This document shows, piece by piece, positions 36,717 to 45,442 of a stretch of DNA of 64,000 nt (position 1 is its first letter; the number at the start of each line of letters is the position of its first letter). The stretch comes from Rossellomorea sp. AcN35-11 (GTDB lineage Bacteria > Bacillota > Bacilli > Bacillales > Bacillaceae_B): the NCBI GenBank assembly GCA_030388825.1, contig CP128835.1, positions 1,482,001-1,546,000 of the forward strand, in the 5' to 3' direction. A program made the position numbers and the translations under genes. The notes under the pieces were generated by a model. It saw only the letters and a program-made list of their open reading frames with translations, did no database searches and was not told the DNA's origin.

Positions 36717-36773
36717 GCAAGGGGACTGACCCTTTTAGGTGTTTTGTCACCTTAGGGCCAGCCCCTTTTTTAT
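36717..36773 (+). terminator. long terminator hairpin after flgL
   Basis: AAGGGGACTGACCCTTTTAG and the opposing AGGGCCAGCCCCTT, with an inner AGGTG/CACCT, fold into a long stem followed by six Ts. Confidence 0.8.
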
Positions 36774-36787
36774 GGAGGTGAAAGGGC

Positions 36788-37378
36788 ATGAACGTTCCAC
36801 AAATAAGATTACTATCAACGTCCGGAGCGATTGACATTCGTACAACTCCCGGAAAGCTGGAGATGAAACAGCCACCGGCAGAGCTGGATATACAGCAGCC
36901 CCAGGCGAAGATGGAAATTGAGCGGAAGCCTTCCCAATTGACCATCGATCAGACCGAGGCCAGGGCTGGCATGGATTTGAAATCAGTTCGCCGGAGAATA
37001 GAAGAATACTCTAGACAGGGGTATGAAGGTTGGCTGTCGGGACTTGCCCGGGTCTCACAGGACGGGGATGGACTGATGATGATTGAAAATGGCGGGGGTG
37101 CGATTGCTGAGCAGGCTAAACGGAACAGTGAGAACCCTATCTACGACTTTAATATAGGCTGGGTTCCTTCTGCAGGGAGCGTCAAAATCAGCTATGATCC
37201 TGGCAGTGTCAAAGTGAATATTGAACCGCAAAAAGTGGTGAATCACTCTCGTCTTCAAAAGCCCGAGATAAAGTATACTCCAGCCAAAGTGGATGTCAGT
37301 TTGAAACGATATGCAGATTTGCAAGTTGATTTTGCAAACTTAAAATATGTTGGGATCAACTATGAACAAGAAATTTAG
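36788..37378 (+). CDS. yviE: YviE-like flagellar-cluster protein (DUF6470)
   Basis: Protein of 196 residues with an N-terminal row of short beta-type repeats (LEMKQPPAELDIQQPQAKME) and a C-terminal repeat of KVNIEPQKV/KIKYTPAKVDV type. It is found between flgL and fliW in bacilli and its role is unknown. RBS GGAGGTGAAAGGG. Probably in the same unit as fliW-csrA. Confidence 0.85.
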   Translation: MNVPQIRLLSTSGAIDIRTTPGKLEMKQPPAELDIQQPQAKMEIERKPSQLTIDQTEARAGMDLKSVRRRIEEYSRQGYEGWLSGLARVSQDGDGLMMIENGGGAIAEQAKRNSENPIYDFNIGWVPSAGSVKISYDPGSVKVNIEPQKVVNHSRLQKPEIKYTPAKVDVSLKRYADLQVDFANLKYVGINYEQEI

Positions 37379-37396
37379 AACGAAGGGATGAAGCGG

Positions 37397-37840
37397 ATGA
37401 AACTCACTACGAAATACCATGGTGAAATAGAAGTGAAGTCAGAAGAAGTTTTGAAATTTGAACACGGGATCCCTGGATTTGGAGAAGAAAAGGAGTTTAT
37501 CTTGTTGTCTCTTCCTGAAAATGAGTGGTTTCATATATTGCAATCGGTCCAAACCCCTCAACTTGGGTTTGTCGTGACAAATCCATTTGTATTTTTTAAG
37601 GAATATGATTTTGAACTTGACCAGGCTAGTGTAGAGTCTCTTGGAAATCCTTCAGAAAAAGAAGTTCAGGTTCTCTCTATTCTTACTGTCCGTGAAACGC
37701 TGCAAGAATCAACTGCAAACCTGCAAGCCCCTATCATTATTAATCGAGCCAATCGTAAGGGTAAGCAAGTCATCTTAACCAATACTGACTACCAAACCAA
37801 GCACCTGATCTTTGCGCAACCTGCAGGAAAGAAGGGGTGA
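37397..37840 (+). CDS. fliW: flagellar assembly factor FliW
   Basis: Protein of 147 residues that binds both flagellin and CsrA, so that free FliW frees hag mRNA from CsrA once flagellin is exported. Landmarks: [46 protein letters not shown]. The ATG at 37397 is well spaced from GAAGGG; an ATG three codons earlier abuts the RBS. Followed four bases later by csrA. Confidence 0.93.
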   Translation: MKLTTKYHGEIEVKSEEVLKFEHGIPGFGEEKEFILLSLPENEWFHILQSVQTPQLGFVVTNPFVFFKEYDFELDQASVESLGNPSEKEVQVLSILTVRETLQESTANLQAPIIINRANRKGKQVILTNTDYQTKHLIFAQPAGKKG

Positions 37841-37844
37841 GGGC

Positions 37845-38066
37845 ATGTTAGTACTGACGAGGAAAACGGGAGAAAGTATTCAGATTGGAGATGATATTGA
37901 GTTAACAGTCATCTCTGTTAACGGTGATCAAGTAAAATTGGGGATAAATGCACCAAAGAATGTGGATATCCATCGAAAAGAAGTCTACCTTTCTATTCAG
38001 GAAGAAAATACTGAAGCTTCGAAAGGAATCGACAATCTGTTTGATCTTTTGCCAAAAAATGATTAA
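37845..38066 (+). CDS. csrA: carbon storage regulator CsrA
   Basis: RNA-binding translational repressor of flagellin, 73 residues. [20 protein letters not shown] and [19 protein letters not shown] carry the conserved RNA-contact residues (R6, R44-region). Start ATG 37845 follows GAAGGGGTGAGGGC. Its target hairpin can be seen in the hag leader just downstream. Confidence 0.95.
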   Translation: MLVLTRKTGESIQIGDDIELTVISVNGDQVKLGINAPKNVDIHRKEVYLSIQEENTEASKGIDNLFDLLPKND

Positions 38067-38084
38067 TTATTTTTCTTAAACTAT

Positions 38085-38110
38085 TAAATACAAGTTAAAT
38101 CGACCGATAA
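38085..38110 (+). promoter_or_regulatory. sigma-D-like promoter of hag
   Basis: TAAA at 38085-38088 and CCGATAA at 38104-38110, with spacing about one base shorter than ideal. Looser than the other three sigma-D promoters here, but it is correctly placed for flagellin. Confidence 0.65.
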
Positions 38111-38177
38111 TAGTATTGTAAGCAATGAGGAGAAGGGCGGCCGACCTTTGAGACTTGTTGCAAACTAAAAACGATAT

Positions 38178-38215
38178 AGTTCACAAGGATGTGAACTTAC
38201 TTTCAAGGAGGAAAT
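38178..38215 (+). promoter_or_regulatory. CsrA-binding hairpin and second GGA site in the hag leader
   Basis: AGTTCACA-AGGA-TGTGAACT (38178-38197) is an 8-bp perfect stem with AGGA in the loop, the ideal CsrA target. A second GGA is the Shine-Dalgarno AAGGAGGAA (38204-38213). One CsrA dimer could bridge both and block translation, as shown for B. subtilis hag. Confidence 0.75.
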
Positions 38216-38222
38216 CATTGTT

Positions 38223-39827
38223 ATGAGAATTAATCATAATATTGCGGCTCTTAATACTTACAACAAATTAAACAGTGCTTCTAATGCACAATCAAAATCT
38301 ATGGAGAAGTTATCTTCTGGTCTTCGTATCAACCGTGCTGGGGATGACGCTGCTGGTCTTGCAATTTCTGAGAAAATGCGTGGACAGATCCGCGGTCTTG
38401 ACCAAGCTTCTCGTAATGCACAAGATGGAATCTCTATGATTCAAACAGCTGAAGGAGCTTTAAGTGAAACTCATTCTATTCTTCAACGTCAACGTGAGCT
38501 AGCTACTCAATCAGCTAACGATACAAACACTGCTGAAGATCGTAAGAACATTCAAGATGAGATGGATCAATTAGGGAAAGAAATAGACCGAATTGCAGAA
38601 ACAACTCAATTTAACACAAAGAACCTTTTAGATGGATCTATGGATAAAACTACAATTGCAGCGGCTAACACAAACACGAACTCTTCTCTTGGAGCTTCTG
38701 GCGCAATTGCTACTGCACTAACAGCTTTAACTGATAAAGATGGAAATAGTTTAGGTATCACAGCTACGGATACAATTGAAGTTTCATATGTTAAAAACGG
38801 ACAAACAGTAACTAATACTTTCGTAGCAGGTGCAGGAACACTTGGTCAACTGACAAATTCTGATGGTGTTGGTGGAACTGCCGATACAAATTTAGCAGCG
38901 ATGGCTGATGTTGCTGGTGGTGTTAAGTTTGATGCTGCTGCTACTGGAGAAGCTGGAGCAATCCATGGATTTACAGTAACTGTAAAAGATTCATCCGGGA
39001 ATGTTAGAAGCGGCGCTTCCAATGCCCTTTCTAGTTTCTCTGAAACTGCCCAGGCAACTGATACTCATTCAGATGGATCATCAACTTTTCAAATTGGAGC
39101 TAACACTGGCCAAAACATCAACTTAGCGATTAAAGATATGGGTTCTTCAGCATTAGGAGTGAAGGACATTAAAGTTGGTAACCAAGGTCAAGCGAATGTT
39201 GCTATTAAAGTTATTGATGCGCAATCAAAAAGGTTTCAACAGAACGTTCAAATCTAGGAGCGACTCAAAACCGCCTAGAGCACACAATTAACAATTTAAA
39301 CACATCTTCTGAGAATTTAACTGCTGCAGAATCACGTGTGCGTGACGTAGATTATGCTTTAGCTGCCTAAGCAGCAACAAGCACAGTCGTCCTGGCTGGT
39401 AACGGCTAGAGATCATAATTGGGTGAATTGCTGGAAACCCCTTAGAGCTTTTCTTGCCACAACGTAGTTGGAAACGACAAGCGTGATGGCTATAACAAAA
39501 GAGAAGATTGGGCAATCAGCAGCCAAGCTCCTGTCTTGAAAGAGTGGAGAAGGTTCAACGACTAGGGTAGACCATCTAAGGCGAAAGCTATGATGATGAA
39601 ACCCGTAGGTGAAACAGTGATCATCAGCATTGTGAATCCGAAGTGCCCAACCCCTACTATTGATAGAGGGTGAAGATATAGTCTGGTCATTTATGAAAGT
39701 AAATGTTCGCACGATGGCGAAAGAAATGATGAACCAAACAAAGAATTCTATTCTTTCTCAAGCTGCTCAAGCTATGCTAGCGCAAGCAAACCAACAGCCA
39801 CAAGGAGTACTACAACTTCTTCGTTAA
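38223..39827 (+). CDS. hag: flagellin Hag, split by a group I intron; one apparent single-base deletion
   Basis: Filament subunit. Exon 1 (38223-39352) begins [20 protein letters not shown] and [20 protein letters not shown], followed by a variable centre. One base is missing near 39219-39222: the actual frame goes VIDAQSKRF, while GATGCG(G)CAATC restores [20 protein letters not shown]. The conserved run [20 protein letters not shown] then leads to ESRVRDVD at 39352. Exon 2 (39714-39827) reads [20 protein letters not shown] and ends [11 protein letters not shown]. Joining the exons after repair gives 414 residues with a perfect flagellin C-terminus. Expression is under sigma-D, CsrA and FliW, and depends on splicing. 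Confidence 0.9.
39353..39713 (+). ncRNA. group I self-splicing intron in hag
   Basis: 361 nt between exon codons GAT and ATG. The exon 1 boundary is a T and the last intron base is G, as group I splicing requires. The canonical core is visible: P element AATTGCTGGAAA (about 39427), Q element AATCAGCAGCCAAG (about 39514), R element GTTCAACGACTA (about 39553), and S element AAGATATAGTC (about 39673). GACTA and TAGTC form P7; TGCTG and CAGCA form P4; CATTTA-TGAAAG-TAAATG (39688-39705) is P9. The intron has stops in all useful frames and holds no ORF. I could not resolve the P1 guide pairing. The reading frame of flagellin is restored only if it is removed. Confidence 0.92.
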
Positions 39828-39840
39828 TATTAATTTTTTA

Positions 39841-39871
39841 GAGACTCTAGGATTTCTAGGGTCTCTTTTAC
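39841..39871. terminator. terminator between hag and the endonuclease gene
   Basis: GAGACTCTAG and CTAGGGTCTC pair around GATTT and are followed by TTTTA. It overlaps the last codons of the minus-strand endonuclease gene. Confidence 0.75.
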
Positions 39872-40803
39872 TTTGATAAGATGGATTGGATATCCATGAA
39901 GCATAACTGGGCCAAGGAACTAGCATTTAAGCCGGTCATTTTATTTAATAAATAGAGGTTGTTAAGGTTATCTTCTGAAATGACAATTTGATAGGATTTC
40001 TTGATATCAGCTGGATTAGTAAATTCTACAAATTTTAATAACTCAGGAGTGTAAAAACCACCACTTTTAAAAGCTTCAAATATATCTTGAAGTACTGATA
40101 GCTTTTCATTTATCTCTCTTGTTGGAGAAAATAATCTTATGTTGGCAGGTAAATAAATTGAAGTGCGTTTAGAATCTGGACTCGGTATGTGTACATCACA
40201 AGAAGATACAGTTTTCCTGTACATACAAGGGTGGATATATGGATTGATCAAATAGAGAAAGTATTGAATCTGGAATTGGTTATAGAGAATAATCCTATTT
40301 TGTTTATCTTTTGAAAAGAGTAAGGAGTATTTATCTTTTAGTAATTGACATAATTGACTATTCTCATTTGGAGTGAAACTCTCAGTCGATAGGATGATTT
40401 TTTGAGGAATGTTAGAATCTTTCTTTAGATGCCCGTCATCTTGATACCACCATGCAAGTGCAAGAGGGGTAAGGTGTTTCGTTAAGAACTCAAAAGGTAG
40501 GACTTTCTTTTGTCTCTTATACCAGATTGACCTTAAGATGGTTATGTGTTCATGAGTCCGGGACTGTACATAAAAAGATTCTGTAAAGCCTGCTTGAATA
40601 CGGTTATCTTCAATTCTTTTATAATGTGGACCTGTTAATGGAATGTAGTCCTTTAATTGATTATAACAGTAATGGCACCATTCTTTGTCTTTTAGTGAAT
40701 GCATGAATTGAAACCGCGGTTTTCTTCCTTCTTGTTTCACGATGCATCCATCACCTAACAACTTTCCACAAACCATGGATGAAAACTCTTCACAAGCTAA
40801 CAT
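39868..40803 (-). CDS. LAGLIDADG homing endonuclease
   Basis: Protein of 311 residues of the LAGLIDADG_2-like type. Motif 1 is VCGKLLGDGCIV (residues about 11-22), and the second, strongest motif is LTPLALAWWYQDDGHL (about 110-125), each with the acidic metal ligand. Two-motif proteins act as monomers that cut a long asymmetric DNA site. It lies antisense 40 bp after hag exon 2 and starts back-to-back with flaG. Base composition is clearly more AT-rich than neighbouring flagellar genes, a sign of transfer. It probably cuts intronless hag, so that repair copies the intron and the gene, but this target is inferred from position only. Confidence 0.85.
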   Translation of the reverse strand: MLACEEFSSMVCGKLLGDGCIVKQEGRKPRFQFMHSLKDKEWCHYCYNQLKDYIPLTGPHYKRIEDNRIQAGFTESFYVQSRTHEHITILRSIWYKRQKKVLPFEFLTKHLTPLALAWWYQDDGHLKKDSNIPQKIILSTESFTPNENSQLCQLLKDKYSLLFSKDKQNRIILYNQFQIQYFLYLINPYIHPCMYRKTVSSCDVHIPSPDSKRTSIYLPANIRLFSPTREINEKLSVLQDIFEAFKSGGFYTPELLKFVEFTNPADIKKSYQIVISEDNLNNLYLLNKMTGLNASSLAQLCFMDIQSILSK

Positions 40804-40907
40804 TTCCTCCCACCTTTCAATTTGGATAAGAACATTCGTTCTTGTTTATTATACCATCTAGATGACAGAATTAGCTCTGCATACCTCTTATTTCTTCTAA
40901 ACTATTC

Positions 40908-40934
40908 TAAACTTTCCCCACCACATTCCGATAT
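40908..40934 (+). promoter_or_regulatory. sigma-D promoter of flaG-fliDST
   Basis: TAAA (40908-40911), 15-bp spacer, TCCGATAT (40927-40934), followed by AATCC. About 30 bp before flaG. Confidence 0.8.
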
Positions 40935-40964
40935 AATCCATATAACCCTCAGGAGGTTCTAACG

Positions 40965-41324
40965 ATGATTGATAAAGTGACAGGCGCAGTTTCAGGAGTA
41001 CAATCATTTACTAGAGTAGAAAACCAACCCAATGAAGAAGTGAAACGCATTCAAGAACAGGAACGACACCATGAAGAAACGCCAACGATAGACCCTGTCA
41101 CCAAAGAAAAAATGGAAGATGTCGTTCACGGGATGAATGAGTTTATGGACACTTCGAATACCCATCTTAAATTTGAATTTCATGATAAATTGCAGGAATA
41201 TTATGTGACGGTCGTTGATGATCGTACACAAGAGATCGTGAAGGAAATACCGGCAAAGAAGGTTCTCGATATGCACGCGGCGATGACGGAATTCGTCGGT
41301 TTGCTGGTGGATAAGAAGATTTAG
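40965..41324 (+). CDS. flaG: flagellar protein FlaG (YvyC)
   Basis: Protein of 119 residues. A loose N-terminal part precedes the FlaG domain (DTSNTHLKFEFHDKLQEYYV TVVDDRTQEIVKEIPAKKVLDM). It influences filament length in some bacteria; its function is not well defined. RBS CAGGAGG; fliD follows 15 bp later. Confidence 0.88.
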   Translation: MIDKVTGAVSGVQSFTRVENQPNEEVKRIQEQERHHEETPTIDPVTKEKMEDVVHGMNEFMDTSNTHLKFEFHDKLQEYYVTVVDDRTQEIVKEIPAKKVLDMHAAMTEFVGLLVDKKI

Positions 41325-41339
41325 TGGAAGGAGATACAT

Positions 41340-42863
41340 ATGGCTGATATGCGTATTGGTGGACTTGCCAGTGGTATGGACACGGATCAAATCATCAAAG
41401 ACTTGATGAAGGCAGAAAGAATCCCTTTAGATAAACTGGAACAGAAGAAGCAATACCTGGAGTGGCAGCGTGATGATTACCGGGACATGAATAAGATGAT
41501 GTTCGATTTTAGTAATCTTATTTTTGACGGGGTAATGAAACAGGGGACGTATACACAAAAGACCATCTCGGTTTCAAATCCGAATGAAGTATCCATCAGA
41601 AACATCAGCTCTACCTCTGATTTTAACGGTACCTTAAAAGTAGAGAAGTTAGCGACCGCTGCTACGATGTACAGTACTCCGATTACTCAGTCTGATGGTG
41701 GGGCATTTGATCCCAAAAAGAAGCTGAGTGATTCCTTTGGGCTGAGTGGAGAGCAAAGCATTAAGGTTAAAGCCATCAAAGCTGATGGAACGATGGAGGC
41801 TGATTTTACCGAAATCAAGTTCAATGCTGAAGACGAAACGCTGGACAGCTTAATCTCCAAGATCAATGCTCAAACAGGCGTGACCATGTTCTACGACCAA
41901 CACACGAAGCAAATGTCTGTCATGAGCAAGAATACGGGAAGTAATGCCAGCGGGGCTGAAATGGAGCTTCAGGGAGATCTGTTTACGACTCATTTAAAGT
42001 TGGATGCAGACAATGATACGGCCGTGGCAAACGCTCGCGGTTCAATTGGGGAAAACGCCAAGTTCACCTACAATGGCATGACTACGGAACGTTCCTCGAA
42101 CACATTCACCATTAATGGATTTGAGCTGACGCTTAAGAATGCATCCAATACGAATGTAACTTTTTCTTCTAAACCGGATACAGATAAAATACTAGAAAAA
42201 ATCGTCAAATTCGTAGACGAATACAACAAACTCATTGAAAAAGTTAACGGGGAAGTAAACGAGAAAAAATATCGTGACTTTCAACCGCTGACTGCTGAAC
42301 AGAAAGAGTCCATGGAAGAAAAAGAAATTGAATTATGGGAAGAAAAATCCCGTAGCGGGACTCTCAGAAATGACTCTGTTCTGACCTCTGGACTTAACAA
42401 AATGCGGACCGACCTGTACACACCGGTTTCAGGCGGAACATCAGGCACTGACCAGCTGGCCCAGATCGGCATCAAAACATCCAGCAACTACCTGGACCGT
42501 GGAAAGCTGATCATTGATGAAAGTAAGCTGAAAGAAGCCATCTCTAAAGATCCCAATGCGATTTATGAAATGTTTGCAAAGAGCGGGGCTGCTTCTGATG
42601 AACAAGGGATCGCCCGCCGTTTGCGGGATACATTGAAAAATACCATGGACAGCATTGAGAAGAAGGCCGGTAAAGCATCAAGTACCAACAATACATTTAC
42701 CCTCGGCCGTTTACTGAACAATATGGACAGTCAAATGAATCGTTTCGAAGATCGCTTGATCCAAGTCGAAGACCGCTACTGGCGCCAATTCACCGCCATG
42801 GAAAAAGCCATTCAGCGTTCCAACGAACAATCCATGTTCCTCATGAACCAATTCGGAGGCTAA
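41340..42863 (+). CDS. fliD: flagellar filament cap protein FliD
   Basis: Hook-associated protein 2, 507 residues, which caps the growing filament and folds exported flagellin. N-terminal ADMRIGGLASGMDTDQIIKD LMKAERIPLDKLEQKK and C-terminal coiled coil (QMNRFEDRLIQVEDRYWRQF TAMEKAIQRSNEQS) are typical, with the FliD_N and FliD_C domains between. RBS GGAAGGAG. Confidence 0.95.
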   Translation: MADMRIGGLASGMDTDQIIKDLMKAERIPLDKLEQKKQYLEWQRDDYRDMNKMMFDFSNLIFDGVMKQGTYTQKTISVSNPNEVSIRNISSTSDFNGTLKVEKLATAATMYSTPITQSDGGAFDPKKKLSDSFGLSGEQSIKVKAIKADGTMEADFTEIKFNAEDETLDSLISKINAQTGVTMFYDQHTKQMSVMSKNTGSNASGAEMELQGDLFTTHLKLDADNDTAVANARGSIGENAKFTYNGMTTERSSNTFTINGFELTLKNASNTNVTFSSKPDTDKILEKIVKFVDEYNKLIEKVNGEVNEKKYRDFQPLTAEQKESMEEKEIELWEEKSRSGTLRNDSVLTSGLNKMRTDLYTPVSGGTSGTDQLAQIGIKTSSNYLDRGKLIIDESKLKEAISKDPNAIYEMFAKSGAASDEQGIARRLRDTLKNTMDSIEKKAGKASSTNNTFTLGRLLNNMDSQMNRFEDRLIQVEDRYWRQFTAMEKAIQRSNEQSMFLMNQFGG

Positions 42864-42885
42864 TCATACCAAAAGGAGTGTCACT

Positions 42886-43291
42886 ATGGCCATCAACAAC
42901 CCGTATGCAGCATACCAGAACAACTCGGTCAACACCGCTTCACCAGGTGAACTCACCCTTATGCTCTATAACGGAAGCCTAAAATTCATCCACATCGCAA
43001 AAAAAAGCAATGGAAGAAAAGAATATCGAGCTGAAAAACACCAATATCCAAAAGACCCAAGCCATCGTGAACGAACTGATGGTTACCTTGAACACGGATC
43101 TGGAGGTTTCCAAAAACCTCATGTCCCTATATGACTACATCAATCACCGTTTAACAGAAGCCAATATCAAGAATGATGTTTCGATCCTGGATGAAGTAGA
43201 AGGTCTCATCACAGAGTTCCGTGATACGTGGAAAGAAGTCATTAAACTGAACCGCCAGAAACAGCATGCAGGACAAGGTGGACAGGCGTAA
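42886..43291 (+). CDS. fliS: flagellin export chaperone FliS, apparent +1 frameshift
   Basis: Binds flagellin in the cytoplasm before export, and FliW in related bacteria. Starts MAINNPYAAYQNNSVNTASP GELTLMLYNG, the FliS signature. The frame breaks in a run of eight As near 43003-43010; with seven As it continues AMEEKNIELKNTNIQKTQAI VNELMVTLN. Repaired length is 134 residues, the family norm. A homopolymer error is the simplest cause. The stop overlaps the fliT start (TAATG). Confidence 0.9.
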
Positions 43292-43640
43292 TGAGCTCAG
43301 TCCTTCTTTGTTATACCATCACGAAGCAATTAAAAGAAGTGATGGATCAGGTGAATAGTGAAAACAGGGATGCTTCCATAGAGGAAATTCAATCTCTTTT
43401 AGAAAAAAAAGACAGAGTATACTTGGCACCATCAAGCCCCCGTATACACAAGAGGAGCAGCTCCTCGGTAAGGAAATGACCGAGTGGAACCAGCAAATCG
43501 ACCGACAGCTCGCACAACTGCGTCTGGAAATCAAACGGGACATGAACGGTTTAACCAAGAAAAAAACGTCCGTCCAAAAATACTCAAACCCATATGAATC
43601 CCTACAATACGATGGGATGTTCTACGATAAAAAGAAATAG
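43291..43640 (+). CDS. fliT: flagellar protein FliT, apparent frameshift
   Basis: Small helical chaperone, 116 residues when repaired. The N-terminus LLCYTITKQLKEVMDQVNSE is in the first frame. Near 43418-43426 the frame slips by one base (net -1) and continues LGTIKPPYTQEEQLLGKEMT, ending QYDGMFYDKKK at 43638-43640. Position directly after fliS, overlapping start, and length identify it as FliT, which binds FliD in relatives. Sequence similarity in FliT is low in general, so position carries much of the call. Confidence 0.75.
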
Positions 43641-43648
43641 GTGATGCT

Positions 43649-44038
43649 TTGCTGAAGATTCTAGACGAAAAACAGTATGAATTGGTTCTTCGATTCGTCG
43701 ATATGCTCGACACAATCGAAGAAGCATTGGAGTATGTAGAAGCTAGCTTCACGGATCTAAGCAAGACAGAAGGGGACCGTGTCCTTTCGGATGTCTTTAT
43801 GGCACTGGGGCAGATCACAGAATGCCAATTCATTTTACATGAGATCTTTGAAGGTCGCGAAGGCATCCAGACTGCTATAACTCAATTTGACCATGTAACG
43901 GACGAGGCGTGGAAACTGGATGGACAATTAGAAAACACTTCTGTTAAACAAAATATCGTGAAAGAAAATCTTTCACCAGCATTTTCTATGTGGAAAGCAG
44001 CAATGGACAACAAACTGAATCCTTATCTGGCAAACTAA
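43649..44038 (+). CDS. flagellar-cluster hypothetical protein
   Basis: Acidic helical protein of 129 residues (LKILDEKQYELVLRFVDMLD TIEEALEYVEASF, then LSDVFMALGQITECQFILHEI). TTG start after AGGTGAT, eight bases after fliT, so almost surely co-transcribed with fliDST. No family recognised with certainty. The all-helical makeup and place suggest a chaperone or regulatory role in flagellar export, which is only inference. A terminator follows at once. Confidence 0.6.
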   Translation: MLKILDEKQYELVLRFVDMLDTIEEALEYVEASFTDLSKTEGDRVLSDVFMALGQITECQFILHEIFEGREGIQTAITQFDHVTDEAWKLDGQLENTSVKQNIVKENLSPAFSMWKAAMDNKLNPYLAN

Positions 44039-44064
44039 GTCTCGAATCTCCGAGGCTTTTTTTC
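44037..44064 (+). terminator. terminator closing the flaG-fliDST unit
   Basis: AGTCTCG and CGAGGCT pair around a six-base loop and are followed by seven Ts. Confidence 0.75.
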
Positions 44065-44112
44065 TATTCCCCCCATGCTATAATAATAGAAAAACACTGG
44101 AGGCATCACGGG

Positions 44113-44454
44113 ATGAAAAATAAGTTAGTAGATGATATAAGAAGCTTATGCACAACCTACCCTGAAGTCCATGAACATATAGACGGATTCGGCCACACTT
44201 CTTTCCGTGTGAAGGACAAGCCTTTTGTTATCATTGGGGAAGAAAACAACGTCTCCCTCTCGATTAAAACCCTTCCCACCACACAAGAGATTCTCCTTGA
44301 GCAGCCGGGCTACACAAAAGCCCCTTACATAGGAAGACACGGCTGGGTGTTGGTGGACGTACAGGAAGCAGGGTGGAAAGCAATAGAAGCCCTCATACAA
44401 GAAGGGTATCTGAGGGTAGCACCCAAAAAATTAGCCCATCGAGTTCGAAAGTGA
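44113..44454 (+). CDS. MmcQ/YjbR family protein
   Basis: Protein of 113 residues with the MmcQ/YjbR (cyaY-like fold) pattern: VDDIRSLCTTYPEVHEHIDG FGHTSFRVKDKPFVIIGEE at the N-terminus and APYIGRHGWVLVDVQ near the middle, LIQEGYLRVAPKKL at the end. These proteins resemble DNA-binding folds but their role is unknown. Start ATG 44113; a short hop from the ABC permease that follows 9 bp later. Confidence 0.75.
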   Translation: MKNKLVDDIRSLCTTYPEVHEHIDGFGHTSFRVKDKPFVIIGEENNVSLSIKTLPTTQEILLEQPGYTKAPYIGRHGWVLVDVQEAGWKAIEALIQEGYLRVAPKKLAHRVRK

Positions 44455-44463
44455 TGAAGCCCG

Positions 44464-45220
44464 ATGATCAACTTACTCACCAATGAACTCATCAAACAGA
44501 TGGTCCGTCCCCGCATGTGGGTCTCCCTTGGGATCATCGTATTCATCAACTCCATAGCATCCATTTTTGTCTACATGTTATTTGAAGGCATTCCATTCTC
44601 TTTCTGGGAATACATGCGGATCAGTTCAAACCTGATCATCGTCCTGCAGGTCTTCTGCCTCATCATAGCAGGCGATATCGTGTCCAGTGAGTTTTCATCA
44701 GGGACCATCAAGCTCCTGCTCATCCGTCCCGTCAATCGTCTGAAAATACTTCTCTCAAAATACGTAACGGTCATCGTCATGGCCACCATCCTTACCACTG
44801 CCCACTTCCTATTTTCAGCTGTACTGGGCATTCTATGGTTCTATGACAGCTTCTTCGAATTCAACGTGAACTTCTTCCTGGTCGCAGGTGCGTATACCCT
44901 GAGATTCCTTGAACTCATCGTCATCTGTTCCATGGCATTCACCCTTTCAGCAGTGACGAGAAGCAGCTCCTTTGCCATCGGCTCCACCATCTTTCTCACA
45001 TTCTCAACAGGGACATTCCTCATCTTCATGAACGAACGGGGAATGGAATGGGGGGAGGTATCTCCTACTGGCCAACACCGATCTGCAGCAGTATTTCTTC
45101 GGGACGCCACCGTTTGAAGGGATGACCTTTTGGTTTTCGGTTGGAGTGATTCTGGTTTATGCAGCAGCGTTCGCCGTGATGGCCGGGTGGTTTTTTGGCA
45201 GGGGGGATGTGGAGGTTTGA
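44464..45220 (+). CDS. ABC-2 type permease, orphan, apparent +1 frameshift
   Basis: Membrane protein of 251 residues when repaired, with six hydrophobic segments. SGTIKLLLIRPVNRLKILLS KYVTVI is typical of ABC-2 permeases of bacitracin/lantibiotic type exporters. An extra G in the run at 45051-45056 breaks the frame after ERGMEWG; without it the protein goes on RYLLLANTDLQQYFFGTPPF and ends in two more membrane segments at 45218-45220. No ATP-binding partner is encoded nearby, so it is either an orphan or depends on a subunit made elsewhere. Confidence 0.7.
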
Positions 45221-45257
45221 TAGACTTGTTCTGAATGGTGGAGTTAGTTTTTTGTTT

Positions 45258-45371
45258 GCCTGTTAAAATAAGAGGTTTTTTTGTCAGGTGAATTTTTTGG
45301 ATTTTTTCACAGTCAATCCCTCCCCCTTATTTACCTGTTGAATAATAGACACTACATTATTCAACAGGTAA
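45258..45371. repeat. REP-like palindromes upstream of the transposase
   Basis: TTACCTGTTGAATAAT (45331-45346) and ATTATTCAACAGGTAA (45356-45371) are perfect 16-bp arms with a 9-nt loop. A looser copy (CCTGTTAAAA...GTCAGGTGA) lies at 45258-45292. The core ACCTGTT/AACAGGT recurs downstream of the transposase gene. Confidence 0.85.
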
Positions 45372-45442
45372 CGTGAGCAGTTAGCAGGATTTTTGTATAA
45401 GCATGTCGAAGAAATAAGAACTAAAGTAGAAAGGATGTTCAT

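Noticed and set aside
39353..39713. IS element or simple deletion/insertion in hag
   Set aside because: No terminal repeats, target duplication or transposase; instead a canonical group I core and exact exon joining.
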